Assembly (NCBI RefSeq): GCF_022664465.1
Contig: NZ_JAKREV010000004.1
Location: 124,001-188,000, forward strand
Reading direction: 5' to 3'
Origin: Sphingomonas hankookensis
GTDB taxonomy: Bacteria; Pseudomonadota; Alphaproteobacteria; Sphingomonadales; Sphingomonadaceae
Length of the DNA: 64,000 nt
The translations under genes and the position numbers were made by a program. Positions 34,227-43,003 of this stretch are shown in pieces. Within the stretch, counting starts at the first letter, position 1. Every line of letters begins with the position of its first letter. Under the pieces are notes generated by a model. That model was not told the DNA's origin and did not search any database. It was given only the letters and a program-made list of their open reading frames with translations.

Positions 34227-35254
34227 ACGGGCGCGATCCACGCGCCATGGGCATGGGCGGTGGCGAGCATCTGAGCCTCGCCATGGCCGGGCCAGCTCTG
34301 GACGATCAACTCCTGGCGTTGCAGGACGCGGTCGGGCTCCATGCGGACCCAGGCGAGCGGGCGGTCGGCGGTGGCGCGGGCCGCCGCTTGCGTCATCATC
34401 GTGGTGATCGCGGCGCGGCGGGTGTCGCCGAGATATTGCCAGACGACCGAGTGCATCAGGACGCGGATGACACCCGCCGCTTGCGGTTCGGACAGCGCCG
34501 CGCGGAGCCAGTCGACCGCGTCGCCCTGCACCAGATCGACCGGCCGCTCGCGCAGCATCGCGGTGGCGGCGGCGAGCCGGTCTTGCCGCTTGGGCTGGTC
34601 GGCCCAGATATAGCCGGCGAGCCGCGCCGCGACCGCCGGAGCGGTCGCGTCGAGCGGCTGGATATCGACGCCGCGCACGCGTTCGATCCGGATCGGAGCG
34701 GAAGGCGGTGGGGCTCCGCGCCAGTCGGGGCGGATTGTTACCGGGGCGTCCTGCGGGCCGACGACCACACCGCCCAAATCGAAGCGATAGCGGTCGATCA
34801 GCAGGTTGAGGCCGGCGCTCGACCCGATCTCCAGCAGCTCGACCCGCGGGCCGTGACGCTTGGCGACTTCCAGCAGTCCGGTCATCAGGACGGCGGAGCG
34901 CATCGGCTCGTTGGTCTGTGGCGGACCGTCGAGCCAGGGCAGGAGCGCGGCGTCGCGGTCGAGCAGGACCCGGCGCAGGATCGCTTGCGGTTCGCCTTCG
35001 CCGCCGAATAGCGCGGTCAGCTCGGGATCGATGCCGGTGCGGGCCAGCGCATGCAGGCCGCCGACGAGGCGCAGCGGCAGTGCGTCGGGGATCGGCTCAC
35101 CCGGCCAGTCGAGCACCGTCCGCCCGGTGCGGCCGTCGCGGGTGAGCGCGGTGGCAAGTGCGTCGCAGACCGCTGCGGTGGTCGGGGCGTCCATCGCCGC
35201 GCAGAACGCGGCCTGCTGGCGAAAGGCTTCGCGATTCGTAGCTTCGTCGGCCAT
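34223..35254 (-). CDS. DUF2332 family protein
   Basis: A 343-residue cytoplasmic protein of the DUF2332 family, recognised by the early [12 protein letters not shown] segment, the middle [23 protein letters not shown], and the [14 protein letters not shown] and [11 protein letters not shown] segments. The GSSAGLNLL segment looks like a nucleotide or SAM-type glycine loop, but the family function is unknown. It is coupled to thiL by an ATGA overlap and divergent from hisG. The region between its start (35254) and hisG (35304) is only 49 bp and must carry the divergent promoters. Confidence 0.8.
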   Translation of the reverse strand: MADEATNREAFRQQAAFCAAMDAPTTAAVCDALATALTRDGRTGRTVLDWPGEPIPDALPLRLVGGLHALARTGIDPELTALFGGEGEPQAILRRVLLDRDAALLPWLDGPPQTNEPMRSAVLMTGLLEVAKRHGPRVELLEIGSSAGLNLLIDRYRFDLGGVVVGPQDAPVTIRPDWRGAPPPSAPIRIERVRGVDIQPLDATAPAVAARLAGYIWADQPKRQDRLAAATAMLRERPVDLVQGDAVDWLRAALSEPQAAGVIRVLMHSVVWQYLGDTRRAAITTMMTQAAARATADRPLAWVRMEPDRVLQRQELIVQSWPGHGEAQMLATAHAHGAWIAPV

Positions 35255-35303
35255 GGGGCGCGTGTTGCGCCCGCCCCGCACCCCAAGTAAAGCGCGAACG
35301 CCC

Positions 35304-35954
35304 ATGACCGACCCCATCATCATCGCCGTGCCCAAGGGGCGCATCCTCGACGAAGCCATGCCGCTGCTCGCCCGCGCCGGCATCTTGCCCGAGGCGGCGT
35401 TCCGCGATCCCGACAGCCGGGCGTTGCGCTTCCGCACCGACCGCGCCGATATCGACCTGATCCGCGTGCGCGCGTTCGACGTCGCGACCTTCGTGGCGCA
35501 TGGCGCGGCGCAGCTGGGCATCGTCGGGTCGGACGTGCTGGCCGAGTTCGACTATTCGGAGCTGTACGCGCCGGTCGACCTGAAGATCGGGCATTGCCGC
35601 ATCTCGGTCGCCGAACCCGCGCACATGGCCGAGGGCGACGATCCGCGCGGGTGGAGCCATGTGCGCATCGCCACCAAATATCCGCACACGACCCAGCGCC
35701 ACTTCGCCGCGCGGGGCGTTCAGGCGGAGTGCGTCAAGCTGAACGGGGCGATGGAACTGGCACCGGTGCTGGGCCTCGCGCCGCGCATCGTCGATCTGGT
35801 GTCGTCGGGTCGGACGCTGAAGGAGAATGGTTTAGTGGAAGTCGAAACCATTGCCGAGGTGACGTCGCGGCTGGTCGTCAATCGCGCGGCGTTCAAGACC
35901 CGCGAACAGGTCGTGCCGCTGGTCGATGCGTTCCGCCGGGCGGTGGCGGCGTGA
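35304..35954 (+). CDS. hisG: ATP phosphoribosyltransferase, short form
   Basis: 216 residues. It catalyses the first step of histidine synthesis, joining ATP and PRPP. The features [45 protein letters not shown], and [16 protein letters not shown] (the PRPP-binding loop) are clear. The length shows the short form, which lacks the C-terminal regulatory domain and needs the HisRS-like partner HisZ for activity and feedback control. hisZ is not in the window. The stop overlaps the hisD start (GTGA). Confidence 0.96.
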   Translation: MTDPIIIAVPKGRILDEAMPLLARAGILPEAAFRDPDSRALRFRTDRADIDLIRVRAFDVATFVAHGAAQLGIVGSDVLAEFDYSELYAPVDLKIGHCRISVAEPAHMAEGDDPRGWSHVRIATKYPHTTQRHFAARGVQAECVKLNGAMELAPVLGLAPRIVDLVSSGRTLKENGLVEVETIAEVTSRLVVNRAAFKTREQVVPLVDAFRRAVAA

Positions 35955-37234
35955 TCCGGCTGGACGCGGGCGCAGCGGGCTTCGCCGCCGACTTCGCAGC
36001 ACTGGTCGATGCCCGGCGTGAGGCGGACAGCGATGTGGCGCGCGACGTGACCGCGATCCTGCGCGCGGTGCGCGACGAGGGCGACGCGGCGGTGCGGGCG
36101 TTCACCGAGAAGTTCGACGGACATGATCCGGATGCGATCGGCTGGCGGATCGAGCTGGCGACGTGCCGGGCGGCGCTGGACGGACTGGACCCCGAATTGC
36201 GGCAGGCGCTCGAGCTCGCGCATGACCGGATCGTCGCCTATCACGCGAAGCAGCGGCCCGAGGATCGCGACGAGGTCGACGCCGACGGCGTCCGGTTGGG
36301 CGCGCGGTGGAGCGCGGTCGCGGCGGCGGGGGTCTATGTGCCCGGTGGGCGCGCGGCCTATCCCTCGTCGGTGTTGATGAACGTGGTGCCGGCCAAGGTC
36401 GCCGGGGTCGAGCGGATCGTGATGGTCACGCCGACGCCGAAGGGCGAGGTCAATCCGCTGGTGCTGGCGGCGGCGGCTTTGGCGGGGGTCGACGAGGTGT
36501 GGCGGATCGGCGGGGCGCAGGCGGTAGCGGCGCTGGCGTACGGGACCGACCGGATCAGGGCAGTCGATGTCGTGACCGGGCCGGGCAATGCCTGGGTCGC
36601 GGAGGCCAAGCGGCAGCTATACGGCGTGGTCGGGATCGACATGGTCGCCGGACCGTCCGAGATCGTGGTCGTCGCCGATGGGCAGAACGACCCGGAATGG
36701 ATCGCCGCCGACCTGCTGAGCCAGGCCGAGCATGATCCGACCAGCCAGTCGATCCTGTTCACCGACGATGCGGGCTTTGCCGATCGGGTCGCGGACGCCG
36801 TCGACCGCCAGATCGCCGAGTTGTCGACCGGACAGGTGGCGCGGGCGAGCTGGGATGCGAACGGAGCGATCGTGATCGTCCCCACGCTGGCCGATGCGAT
36901 GCCGCTCGTCGACCGGCTGGCGCCCGAGCATCTGGAGCTGGCGGTGGGCGATCCCGAGCCTTTGTTCAAAGCGGTGCGTCATGCGGGATCGGTATTCCTC
37001 GGGCGATACACCCCGGAGGCGGTGGGCGATTATGTCGCGGGGCCGAACCATGTGCTGCCGACCGGGCGGCGGGCGCGCTTCGCGTCGGGGCTGTCGGTGC
37101 TCGACTATATGAAGCGGACCAGCTTCCTGGGGCTGGACGCGGCGGCGCTGGCGAAGATCGGGCCGGCGGCGGTGACGCTCGCGGGGGCCGAAGGGCTGCC
37201 GGCGCATGCGCGGTCGGTGGCGATCCGGTTGTAG
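35951..37234 (+). CDS. hisD: Histidinol dehydrogenase
   Basis: 427 residues. It carries out the last two NAD-dependent oxidations of histidinol to histidine and is a zinc enzyme. Segments [75 protein letters not shown] and [20 protein letters not shown] cover the substrate, zinc and catalytic regions (Gln and His of SQAEHD, Glu-His of PEHLEL, His of PNHVLP). The GTG at 35951 is set by the overlap with hisG. The two-gene unit is followed by a 308-bp repeat-containing gap. Confidence 0.97.
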   Translation: MIRLDAGAAGFAADFAALVDARREADSDVARDVTAILRAVRDEGDAAVRAFTEKFDGHDPDAIGWRIELATCRAALDGLDPELRQALELAHDRIVAYHAKQRPEDRDEVDADGVRLGARWSAVAAAGVYVPGGRAAYPSSVLMNVVPAKVAGVERIVMVTPTPKGEVNPLVLAAAALAGVDEVWRIGGAQAVAALAYGTDRIRAVDVVTGPGNAWVAEAKRQLYGVVGIDMVAGPSEIVVVADGQNDPEWIAADLLSQAEHDPTSQSILFTDDAGFADRVADAVDRQIAELSTGQVARASWDANGAIVIVPTLADAMPLVDRLAPEHLELAVGDPEPLFKAVRHAGSVFLGRYTPEAVGDYVAGPNHVLPTGRRARFASGLSVLDYMKRTSFLGLDAAALAKIGPAAVTLAGAEGLPAHARSVAIRL

Positions 37235-37265
37235 GACTCCGGTATGCGGGTCTGGTTCTAGCGGG

Positions 37266-37425
37266 TCTGGACCCCCGCCTGCGCGGGGGTAGGCGGGGCC
37301 AAAGTTCACTAAGTTCACACTCGCGCGCATTTCAGCGTCACGCCGCGTTGCGGCAGGGGAGAGCGTCGTGCGGCTTGGGGGGGCGCTCCATTACCGGGAG
37401 ATCCCAGCCTTCGCTGGGATGACGG
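37266..37425. repeat. Class A hairpin and class B half-element upstream of nusB
   Basis: Within the 308-bp gap 37235-37542, a class A hairpin (CCCCCGCCTGCGCGGGGG, 37271-37288) is followed about 100 bp later by a lone class B end (CCCAGCCTTCGCTGGGATGA, about 37403-37422). Between them lies a short direct repeat, AGTTCACTAAGTTCACAC, at about 37304-37321. No gene or clear promoter was seen in the gap. Confidence 0.65.
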
Positions 37426-37542
37426 TTGGGGCACGGAGGGGGTCTGACGGTTCAAAGAGCGCCGTCACCCTGTCACGCCACACGCGTGTAGGAAAGCGGC
37501 CCCTCGACTTCCGCCACCGGGTGGCGCTATGGGGCGGCGCTT

Positions 37543-38010
37543 ATGACCAGCAAGAATTCCCGCCCGCGCGGCGCCCGTCAGGCCCGCGCCGCCGCCCGGT
37601 TGGCCGCTGTCCAGGCGCTGTACCAGCATGAGATGGAAGCGACGCCGATCCCGGCGCTGCTCCACGAATTCCACCAGCACCGCCTTGGCGCGACGATCGA
37701 AGAGGTCGAATATGCCGAGGCCGACGTCCATTTCTTCGACGATGTCGTGAAGGGCGTCGATGCGCGCCGCGAGGAGATCGACGCGCTGATCGCGGGCAAG
37801 CTGTCGAGCGGGTGGACCATCGACCGGCTGGACAAGCCGATGCGGCAGATTCTGCGCGCCGGGACGTATGAGTTGCTGGCGCGGGCGGATGTGCCGGTCG
37901 CTGCGGTGATCAGCGAGTATCTCGACGTGGCCGATGCGTTTTACGACCGGCGTGAGAAGGGGTTTGTGAACGGGTTGCTGGATGCGGTGGCCAAGGTGGT
38001 TCGGGGGTAA
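37543..38010 (+). CDS. nusB: Transcription antitermination factor NusB
   Basis: A 155-residue RNA-binding protein that, with NusE, binds boxA and supports rRNA antitermination. The helical core shows RQARAAARLAAVQALYQHEM, LSSGWTIDRLDKPMRQILR, AGTYELLARADVPVAAVISE and YLDVADAFYDRREKGFVNGL, all canonical NusB. The ATG at 37543 is preceded by a weak GGGCGG. It stands alone between two repeat-bearing gaps. Confidence 0.95.
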   Translation: MTSKNSRPRGARQARAAARLAAVQALYQHEMEATPIPALLHEFHQHRLGATIEEVEYAEADVHFFDDVVKGVDARREEIDALIAGKLSSGWTIDRLDKPMRQILRAGTYELLARADVPVAAVISEYLDVADAFYDRREKGFVNGLLDAVAKVVRG

Positions 38011-38048
38011 TTCTTCCGTTTTCTCTTTTCTCTACCATTCCATCCGCT

Positions 38049-38152
38049 TGCTTCGAGCTTGTCGAGAACCGTAGTCGAGAAGGGGGTGCCCCAAACGACC
38101 GCGTTCTCGACGGACGCTTCTCGACAAGCTCGAAGCTGCTCGAACTAAACGG
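38049..38152. repeat. Class C inverted repeat pair
   Basis: CTTCGAGCTTGTCGAGAACC and GTCGAGAAG on the left face GTTCTCGACGGACGCTTCTC and GACAAGCTCGAAG on the right, ending CTCGAACTAAACGG. It fills most of the convergent gap between nusB and the alpha/beta hydrolase gene and is closely related to 41646-41764 and to the array at 4475-4862. Confidence 0.75.
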
Positions 38153-38172
38153 AGTGGGGAGGTAAGGTCCTG

Positions 38173-39051
38173 TCAGGGCAGCCACCCCCGGATCGCGGCG
38201 TTCACTGCCTCCGGCGCCTCCCACGGCACGAAATGCCCGGCGTCCACCTCCGCCACCGTCAGGTCGGGCACCAGTGCGCCGAGCCCGGCCAGCTGCACCG
38301 GCAGCAACGCCTGATCCTGCATGCCCCACACCACCAGCGTCGGCTGCGTCACCGGCGGGAACGGAGCGTCGAGCCATGCGGGACGTTCGGGCGTTTCGCC
38401 CGGCGCAGGAACGAGGATCGGTGAGGCGCGGTACCAGTTGAGCATCGCGGTCATCGCGCCGGGATGGGCCCATTCGGCGAGATACGCCGCCTTGTCCTCG
38501 CCTGCGATGGTGCGGGTGACGAAGCGGGCGAAGCCGGTGGCGAAGAAGCGCTCCAGCCCGGCACCCACCAGCCCTTGGTCGAGCGACGTGTCGCGGAAGC
38601 GGGTCATGTACTGGCTGGCAGCGCGCTGTTCGGGATCGTCGAACAGCGAACGCTGGAAGACCAGCGGATGCGGGGCGTTGCAGATGATCAGGCGTTCGAT
38701 GCGGTCGGGATGGTGGAGCGCCGCCATCCACGCGATCGCGCCGCCCCAGTCATGGCCGACCAGCGTGAAGCGGTCGATCCCGAGCGCATCGGCGAGCGCA
38801 ATCAGGTCGGCGACGATCTTTGCCGGGGCGTAATCCTCGACCGCGGGCGGCTTGTCCGAGGCGGCATAGCCGCGCTGGTCGGGGGCGACGACGAAATGGT
38901 CGCGGGAAAACTCCGCCAGCTGGTGGCGCCACGTCCGGTGCGATTCGGGAAAGCCGTGGAGGAAGATCATCGCCGGTGCCGACGGATCGCCCGCGACCGC
39001 CACGTCGAGCGCGACGCCGGTCGACAGCGCGATGCGGCGCAACGGCATCAT
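38173..39051 (-). CDS. Alpha/beta hydrolase, epoxide hydrolase-like
   Basis: A 292-residue cytoplasmic alpha/beta hydrolase. FLHGFPESHRTWR supplies the HGxP oxyanion motif; the nucleophile is Asp in VGHDWGGAIAW, the acid is Asp in WGMQDQALL and the base is His in DAGHFVPWE. An Asp nucleophile with HGFPES is typical of epoxide hydrolases and related fluoroacetate/haloalkane dehalogenases. Halide-binding residues cannot be judged by eye, so epoxide hydrolase is the first choice but not certain. The first of two adjacent ATGs (39051) overlaps the pirin stop. Confidence 0.85.
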   Translation of the reverse strand: MMPLRRIALSTGVALDVAVAGDPSAPAMIFLHGFPESHRTWRHQLAEFSRDHFVVAPDQRGYAASDKPPAVEDYAPAKIVADLIALADALGIDRFTLVGHDWGGAIAWMAALHHPDRIERLIICNAPHPLVFQRSLFDDPEQRAASQYMTRFRDTSLDQGLVGAGLERFFATGFARFVTRTIAGEDKAAYLAEWAHPGAMTAMLNWYRASPILVPAPGETPERPAWLDAPFPPVTQPTLVVWGMQDQALLPVQLAGLGALVPDLTVAEVDAGHFVPWEAPEAVNAAIRGWLP

Positions 39052-39950
39052 GGGTAGCTGACCGTCTTGGGCACTTCGGGGATCGGGATGAATTCCTCGG
39101 CATCGTCGGGCACTTTGGGGAAGTTGCCCGCTTTCCAGTCGGCTTTCGCCTGATCGATGCGGTCGCGGCGCGACGAGACGAAGTTCCACCACACATGACG
39201 CGGGGTCGTGAACGCCTCTCCCCCGCACAGCATCACCCGTGCGCCGCCCGACGAGCGCAGCGTGGCGGCGATGCCGGGGCGCAGGACGTAGAGCGTCATC
39301 GGTTCGAGCGCCACACCGTCCAGCGCGGCATCGCCGTGCGTCAGGTAGAGCGCGCGTTCGTCGGCGCCCGCGTCGATCGGGATCGCGCCGCCGCCCTCCA
39401 GCACGATATCGGCATAGATCGTTGCGGCATATTGGGTGGTCGGGGCGGAGACACCCCACAGGTCGCCCATCACCACGCGGGCGCTGGCGCCGCCGCCGCT
39501 GACGATCGGCAGTCGGGCGGCTTCGACATGTTCGAACGCCGGGTCGATCTCTTCCTTGTCCTCGGGCACCGCCAGCCAGGTCTGGATACCCGAGAGCAGC
39601 GGGCCGCCGGCGCGTTCGTCGGCGGGGGAGCGTTCGGAATGGACGATGCCGTGGCCGGCGGTCATCAGGTTGACCGCGCCGGGTTCGATGCGGGCATGGG
39701 TGCCCAGCGAATCGCGATGGTCGATCGCACCGCCGAACAGATAGGTGACGGTGGCAAGGTTGATGTGCGGATGCGGGCGCACGTCGATCCCCTGTCCGGG
39801 GTCGAGTTCGGCCGGGCCCATCTGGTCGAAGAAGATGAACGGGCCGACCATCGTGCGCGTCCGGGTCGGCAGCGTCCGGTGGACCTTGAACCCGCCCAGA
39901 TCATGGGTGACCGGCCGGATCGTCTGCAAAAAGAAGCGGTCGTTCTCCAT
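39048..39950 (-). CDS. Pirin family protein
   Basis: A 300-residue bicupin. The N-terminal cupin has the metal ligands in DVRPHPHINLATVTYLF (two His) and TAGHGIVHSER (His and Glu). The features MVGPFIFFDQMGPAEL and SGIQTWLAVP are standard for pirins. Bacterial pirins include quercetin-2,4-dioxygenases and regulators of central metabolism, and the role here is unknown. An intact metal site argues for an enzyme or redox sensor. It is the middle gene of the overlapping bolA-GST-pirin-hydrolase unit. Confidence 0.9.
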   Translation of the reverse strand: MENDRFFLQTIRPVTHDLGGFKVHRTLPTRTRTMVGPFIFFDQMGPAELDPGQGIDVRPHPHINLATVTYLFGGAIDHRDSLGTHARIEPGAVNLMTAGHGIVHSERSPADERAGGPLLSGIQTWLAVPEDKEEIDPAFEHVEAARLPIVSGGGASARVVMGDLWGVSAPTTQYAATIYADIVLEGGGAIPIDAGADERALYLTHGDAALDGVALEPMTLYVLRPGIAATLRSSGGARVMLCGGEAFTTPRHVWWNFVSSRRDRIDQAKADWKAGNFPKVPDDAEEFIPIPEVPKTVSYP

Positions 39951-40654
39951 CAGTCGGCGTCCAGTTCGGGATAGTGGCGGAAGATGCCGTTGTCGTTGAA
40001 GGGCAAGCGGCGGTCGCTGGCAAGATAGTCGGCGATGCCGGGCAGCGCCGCCACTGCGTCGCGGATCGCGATCAGTCGGGGCAGATCGGCCGACAGCCGC
40101 GCCATCCGCCGGGGAAAGGCATGGCGCAGCCCCTCGATCAGTTGGAACAGCGAGGTATCGACATAGGTCCAGCGATGGTCGATCGCCCACGGGGCGCTGC
40201 TGCCGTCGAGCAGGCTTTCGAAATAGGTCAGGAATTTGGGCAGGCGTTCGTCGAGGAATGGCGCGGCGGCGCGGGCGGCCTCGGCACGCTGTTCGTCATA
40301 ATAGGCGCCCATATCGACCGGATGGTGGACGGCGTGCACTTCGGCAACGAGGTCGGCGATGGTCAACTGCCACTGGTTCGCCCAGATGCGGTCGCGGATG
40401 TTCGACAGCGCAAGGCCGTGGCGCTCGCCCAGATACTGCAGGATATTGGCGACCTGGGCGATGCGCAGCCCGTCGAGTTCGAGGAAGGGCGGGGCGAAGG
40501 GCGCGCGGGGCGATGCCGCCAGCCGACGCTGCATCGCCTCCACCCCCTCTTCGCGCGCGCGGTCGCGATAGGCGATACCTGCGCCTTCGAGCGCGAGGCG
40601 GACGAACTCGCCGCGCCCCTGGATCGTCGGCCAGTACCACAGGTCATAGATCAA
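39950..40654 (-). CDS. Glutathione S-transferase family protein
   Basis: 234 residues with the GST layout: a thioredoxin-like N-terminal domain (MIYDLWYWPTIQGRGEFVRLAL to LQYLGERHGL, about residues 1-85) and a helical C-terminal domain. The early Tyr/Trp-rich YDLWYWPTIQGRGE resembles the Sigma/Mu-type active-site region, and QVANILQYLG is the glutathione-binding end of the first domain. The substrate is unknown. The stop overlaps the pirin ATG by one base and the start overlaps the bolA stop by four. Confidence 0.85.
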   Translation of the reverse strand: MIYDLWYWPTIQGRGEFVRLALEGAGIAYRDRAREEGVEAMQRRLAASPRAPFAPPFLELDGLRIAQVANILQYLGERHGLALSNIRDRIWANQWQLTIADLVAEVHAVHHPVDMGAYYDEQRAEAARAAAPFLDERLPKFLTYFESLLDGSSAPWAIDHRWTYVDTSLFQLIEGLRHAFPRRMARLSADLPRLIAIRDAVAALPGIADYLASDRRLPFNDNGIFRHYPELDAD

Positions 40655-40956
40655 TCGCCGTCTCCAGGAGCGCGGGCGCGGATCGCCAGCGCGTGAATGC
40701 GCGTCGCCAGCAGGTCGGCCAGCGCGTGGTTGACCAGCCGCTGGCGCCCGACGCGCGACTGGCCGGTGAACGCGTCGGCGACGATGTCGACCGAGAAATG
40801 GGTCTCGCCGGTGCCGTCGTCGCCCATATGGCCGGCATGGTGGTGGCTGTCGTTGGTGACGGTGAGGGCCTCTGGCGACAGCGCTTCGCGCAGGCGGGTG
40901 GCGATCAGGTCGGCGAGGGGCAGGTCGGCGAGGGGGGCGGTGGCGGTGTCGGTCAT
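40651..40956 (-). CDS. bolA: BolA family protein
   Basis: A 101-residue BolA-fold protein. LTVTNDSHHHAGHMG is the characteristic variable loop with His residues, then ETHFSVDIVADAFTGQSRVG and RQRLVNHALADLL (the helical KH-like end). BolA proteins pair with monothiol glutaredoxins to handle iron-sulphur clusters; no glutaredoxin gene is adjacent. The first gene of the unit, it is divergent from the J-domain gene with 36 bp between starts. That bolA/J-domain pair is common in alphaproteobacteria near cobS. Confidence 0.93.
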   Translation of the reverse strand: MTDTATAPLADLPLADLIATRLREALSPEALTVTNDSHHHAGHMGDDGTGETHFSVDIVADAFTGQSRVGRQRLVNHALADLLATRIHALAIRARAPGDGD

Positions 40957-40992
40957 GCGCCCTATATAACGCGTTTTGCCAAAGGGAGTCGC

Positions 40993-41607
40993 GTGGCGCG
41001 CGAGAAGATCAACAAAGACCGTCCGAATGCCCGCTTCCACGGTCGCGTGGAGGCCAACGGGCGGCCGTGCGAGGTACCGGGATGCGCGGAGGCGGGCGAA
41101 TTTCGCGCGCCGCCGCTGGAGGGCGCGCCGCAGGGTGGCGAACGGCCGAACGCCTATCGCTGGTTCTGCCTCGACCATATCCGGGCGTTCAATGCGGGGT
41201 ATAACTATTTCGCGGGGATGACCGCCGAGGAGATCAGCGACGCGCAGCGACCCTATGCCGGGTGGGAGCGCGAGACGCGCGCCTTTGCGCGGGCCGGGAC
41301 CGATCCGGGGCCGGCCTGGGCCGACTTCGCCGATCCGCTGGACGCGATCGGCGCGAAGTTCCGGACCGTGCGCGAGGCGCGGGCCGAGCGGGAGGACGGA
41401 CGGCCGCTGAGCCCCGCCGACCGGTCGGCGCTGAAGGTCATGGGGCTGGCGGTGGATGTCGACCGGACGGGGTTGCGGAAACGCTATTCGGAGCTGGTGC
41501 GGCTATATCATCCCGACCGGAATGGCGGGGATCGCAGCCATGAGGCGGCGTTGCAGAAGGTGATCGCGGCGTATCAGCAGTTGAAGGGGGCGGTGGCGTT
41601 TGCTTGA
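40993..41607 (+). CDS. J domain-containing protein
   Basis: A 204-residue DnaJ-like co-chaperone with its J domain at the C-terminus (about residues 145-204). ALKVMGLAVDVDRTGLRKRY is followed by LVRLYHPDRNGGD, containing the HPD that stimulates Hsp70 ATPase. The N-terminal part has PCEVPGCAEAGEFRAP and YRWFCLDHIRAFN; its three Cys and His could bind zinc. This layout is typical of a conserved alphaproteobacterial family next to bolA. The GTG start at 40993 follows AAAGGGAG. The client is unknown. A 173-bp gap with a class C repeat follows. Confidence 0.88.
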   Translation: MAREKINKDRPNARFHGRVEANGRPCEVPGCAEAGEFRAPPLEGAPQGGERPNAYRWFCLDHIRAFNAGYNYFAGMTAEEISDAQRPYAGWERETRAFARAGTDPGPAWADFADPLDAIGAKFRTVREARAEREDGRPLSPADRSALKVMGLAVDVDRTGLRKRYSELVRLYHPDRNGGDRSHEAALQKVIAAYQQLKGAVAFA

Positions 41608-41645
41608 GGGGGTGTTCCTCTTCCCTTTCCTCATCTACCTCCCCG

Positions 41646-41764
41646 TTTGCTTCGAGCGCAGGTTCGAGCTTGTCGAGAACCGAAGTCGAGAAGGGGTTGC
41701 CCCAAGCGACGAAGTTCTCGACGGACGCTTCTCGACTTCGCTCGAAGCTGCTCGAACCAAACGG
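41646..41764. repeat. Class C inverted repeat pair
   Basis: TTCGAGCTTGTCGAGAACCG on the left and GTTCTCGACGGACGCTTCTC with CTCGAAGCTGCTCGAAC on the right form a long imperfect palindrome, with ACGAAG/GTTGCCCCAAGCGA in the centre. It fills the convergent gap between the J-domain gene and the SRPBCC pseudogene. Confidence 0.75.
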
Positions 41765-41780
41765 GGTGCGGCAGGCGGCG

Positions 41781-42239
41781 TTACGCCAACCCGACCGCCA
41801 CCGCCTCCAGCTGTTGCGCGACCATCGCCCAGCCGCCTTCGAACCCCATCTCCGCATGTGCCTGCGCGGTTTCGGCGTCCCAGTGGCGGGCGGCGGCGCG
41901 GTAGAGGGTGGCGCCGCCATCGTCCTCGAAGGTGAAGACGCCGACGAACGCCAGCCGCTGCGGCTGCGGGTGCCAGCCGGGGCGCAGCATGTTGGTGAAG
42001 ACGATGCGCTGGTGCGGCACCACGTCGAGGATCACGCCCTCGCCGGTCATTGCCTCGCCGCCGGGACCGCGCATCGTCGTCGCGAAGCGGCCGCCGGGAT
42101 GGAGGTCGAGGCCGAGCAGCTCGGTCGTCCACGGACGCGGCGCCCACCATTTGGCCAGATGTTCGGTCCATGCCCGCTAGACGAGGTCGACGGGGGCGGC
42201 GATGCGTCGTTCGATCGCCAGTTCGTGTTCATCGGTCAT
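41781..42239 (-). pseudogene. SRPBCC (AHSA1-type) domain protein with an in-frame TAG
   Basis: The reading frame from the ATG at 42239 reads MTDEHELAIERRIAAPVDLV, then TAG at codon 21 (42177-42179), then RAWTEHLAKWWAPRPW and on to the end at 41781. Both parts belong to one SRPBCC/AHSA1 fold of about 152 codons. Members of this family normally have Trp at the stop position (VWRAWT), so a TGG-to-TAG change is the likely cause. An internal ATG at 42074 would give only the last 97 residues. The gene is last in the HxlR-linked unit and its ATG overlaps the VOC stop. Either it is a broken gene or a base error. Confidence 0.75.
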
Positions 42240-43003
42240 GCGCGCGGTCCTACCAGTCCGAAGCGGGTGCCCATAGGGTCGCTGGCGACGACCGAGAAGC
42301 TGCCGCCGGGGATTTCGTCGGGACCCTGCAACACCTGCCCGCCGCCGGCGGTGATGCGATCGGTCGCGGCGTCGATATCGGTGACGTGGACATAATATTG
42401 CCAGCCGGGCTGTCCGCCGGGCACCATGCCCATCGCTGCACCGATGCAGGTGTCGCCGCTGTGCAGGAACTTATACTCGCCAAGCGGCCCCATCGGCATG
42501 CCCCCTTCCTGTCGCCAGCCGAAGCGGTCGGCGTAAAAGGCGATCGCCGCGGCCTGATCGGGGGCGGTCAGTTCGTTCCAGACGACATGGCCGGGCGTCG
42601 CGTTCTCCGATCCGCAGAACGACGTGCTGGCGGCATCGCGCTCGCCGCGCATCAGGTAGAGCGGGGCATGGTGCGGGTCGGTGAGCATCGCCATGCGGCC
42701 GACGCCGGGCATGGTGGTCGGCGGCATATGCTGCGTGCCCCCGGCGCCCACGAAATCGGCCGCGGCGGCGTCGACATCGTCGACCGCGACATAGCCGAGC
42801 CAGGTCGGTGCCGGCATCGCGTCGGGCATCGCCATCAGCCCGGCGACCGGCTGTCCATCGGGGGCAACGAACAGGCGATAGTCGATGCCGGGCGTGCCCG
42901 AATCCTGCAGTGTCCAGCCGATCACGTCGGCGTAGAAAGTCGCCGCCGCATCGATGTCACGGGTCAGCAGTTCGTACCAGATGAAGTCGCCGTGCCGATT
43001 CAT
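42236..43003 (-). CDS. Double VOC (glyoxalase/bleomycin resistance) domain protein
   Basis: 255 residues made of two VOC modules. The first, about residues 5-118, includes FIWYELLTRDIDAAATFYAD; the second, about residues 138-250, includes HVVWNELTAPDQAAAIAFYA. Each has the beta-alpha-beta-beta-beta repeat and Phe-Tyr after the helix. The family covers glyoxalases, dioxygenases and resistance proteins, and the reaction here is not known. ATGA overlaps on both sides put it in the five-gene unit under the HxlR gene. Confidence 0.87.
   Translation of the reverse strand: MNRHGDFIWYELLTRDIDAAATFYADVIGWTLQDSGTPGIDYRLFVAPDGQPVAGLMAMPDAMPAPTWLGYVAVDDVDAAAADFVGAGGTQHMPPTTMPGVGRMAMLTDPHHAPLYLMRGERDAASTSFCGSENATPGHVVWNELTAPDQAAAIAFYADRFGWRQEGGMPMGPLGEYKFLHSGDTCIGAAMGMVPGGQPGWQYYVHVTDIDAATDRITAGGGQVLQGPDEIPGGSFSVVASDPMGTRFGLVGPRA

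Noticed and set aside
34223..35521. Upstream extension of the DUF2332 gene to 35521
   Set aside because: The extension lies antisense over hisG, which is certain. The DUF2332 similarity begins at MADEATN (35254).
37304..37321. Direct repeat AGTTCACTAAGTTCACAC as an operator before nusB
   Set aside because: It is a single short repeat without dyad symmetry or a recognised regulator, more than 200 bp from the gene.
42177..42179. Pyrrolysine or programmed read-through at the amber codon
   Set aside because: No PylTSBCD genes or read-through context are seen. A point mutation or base error is simpler.
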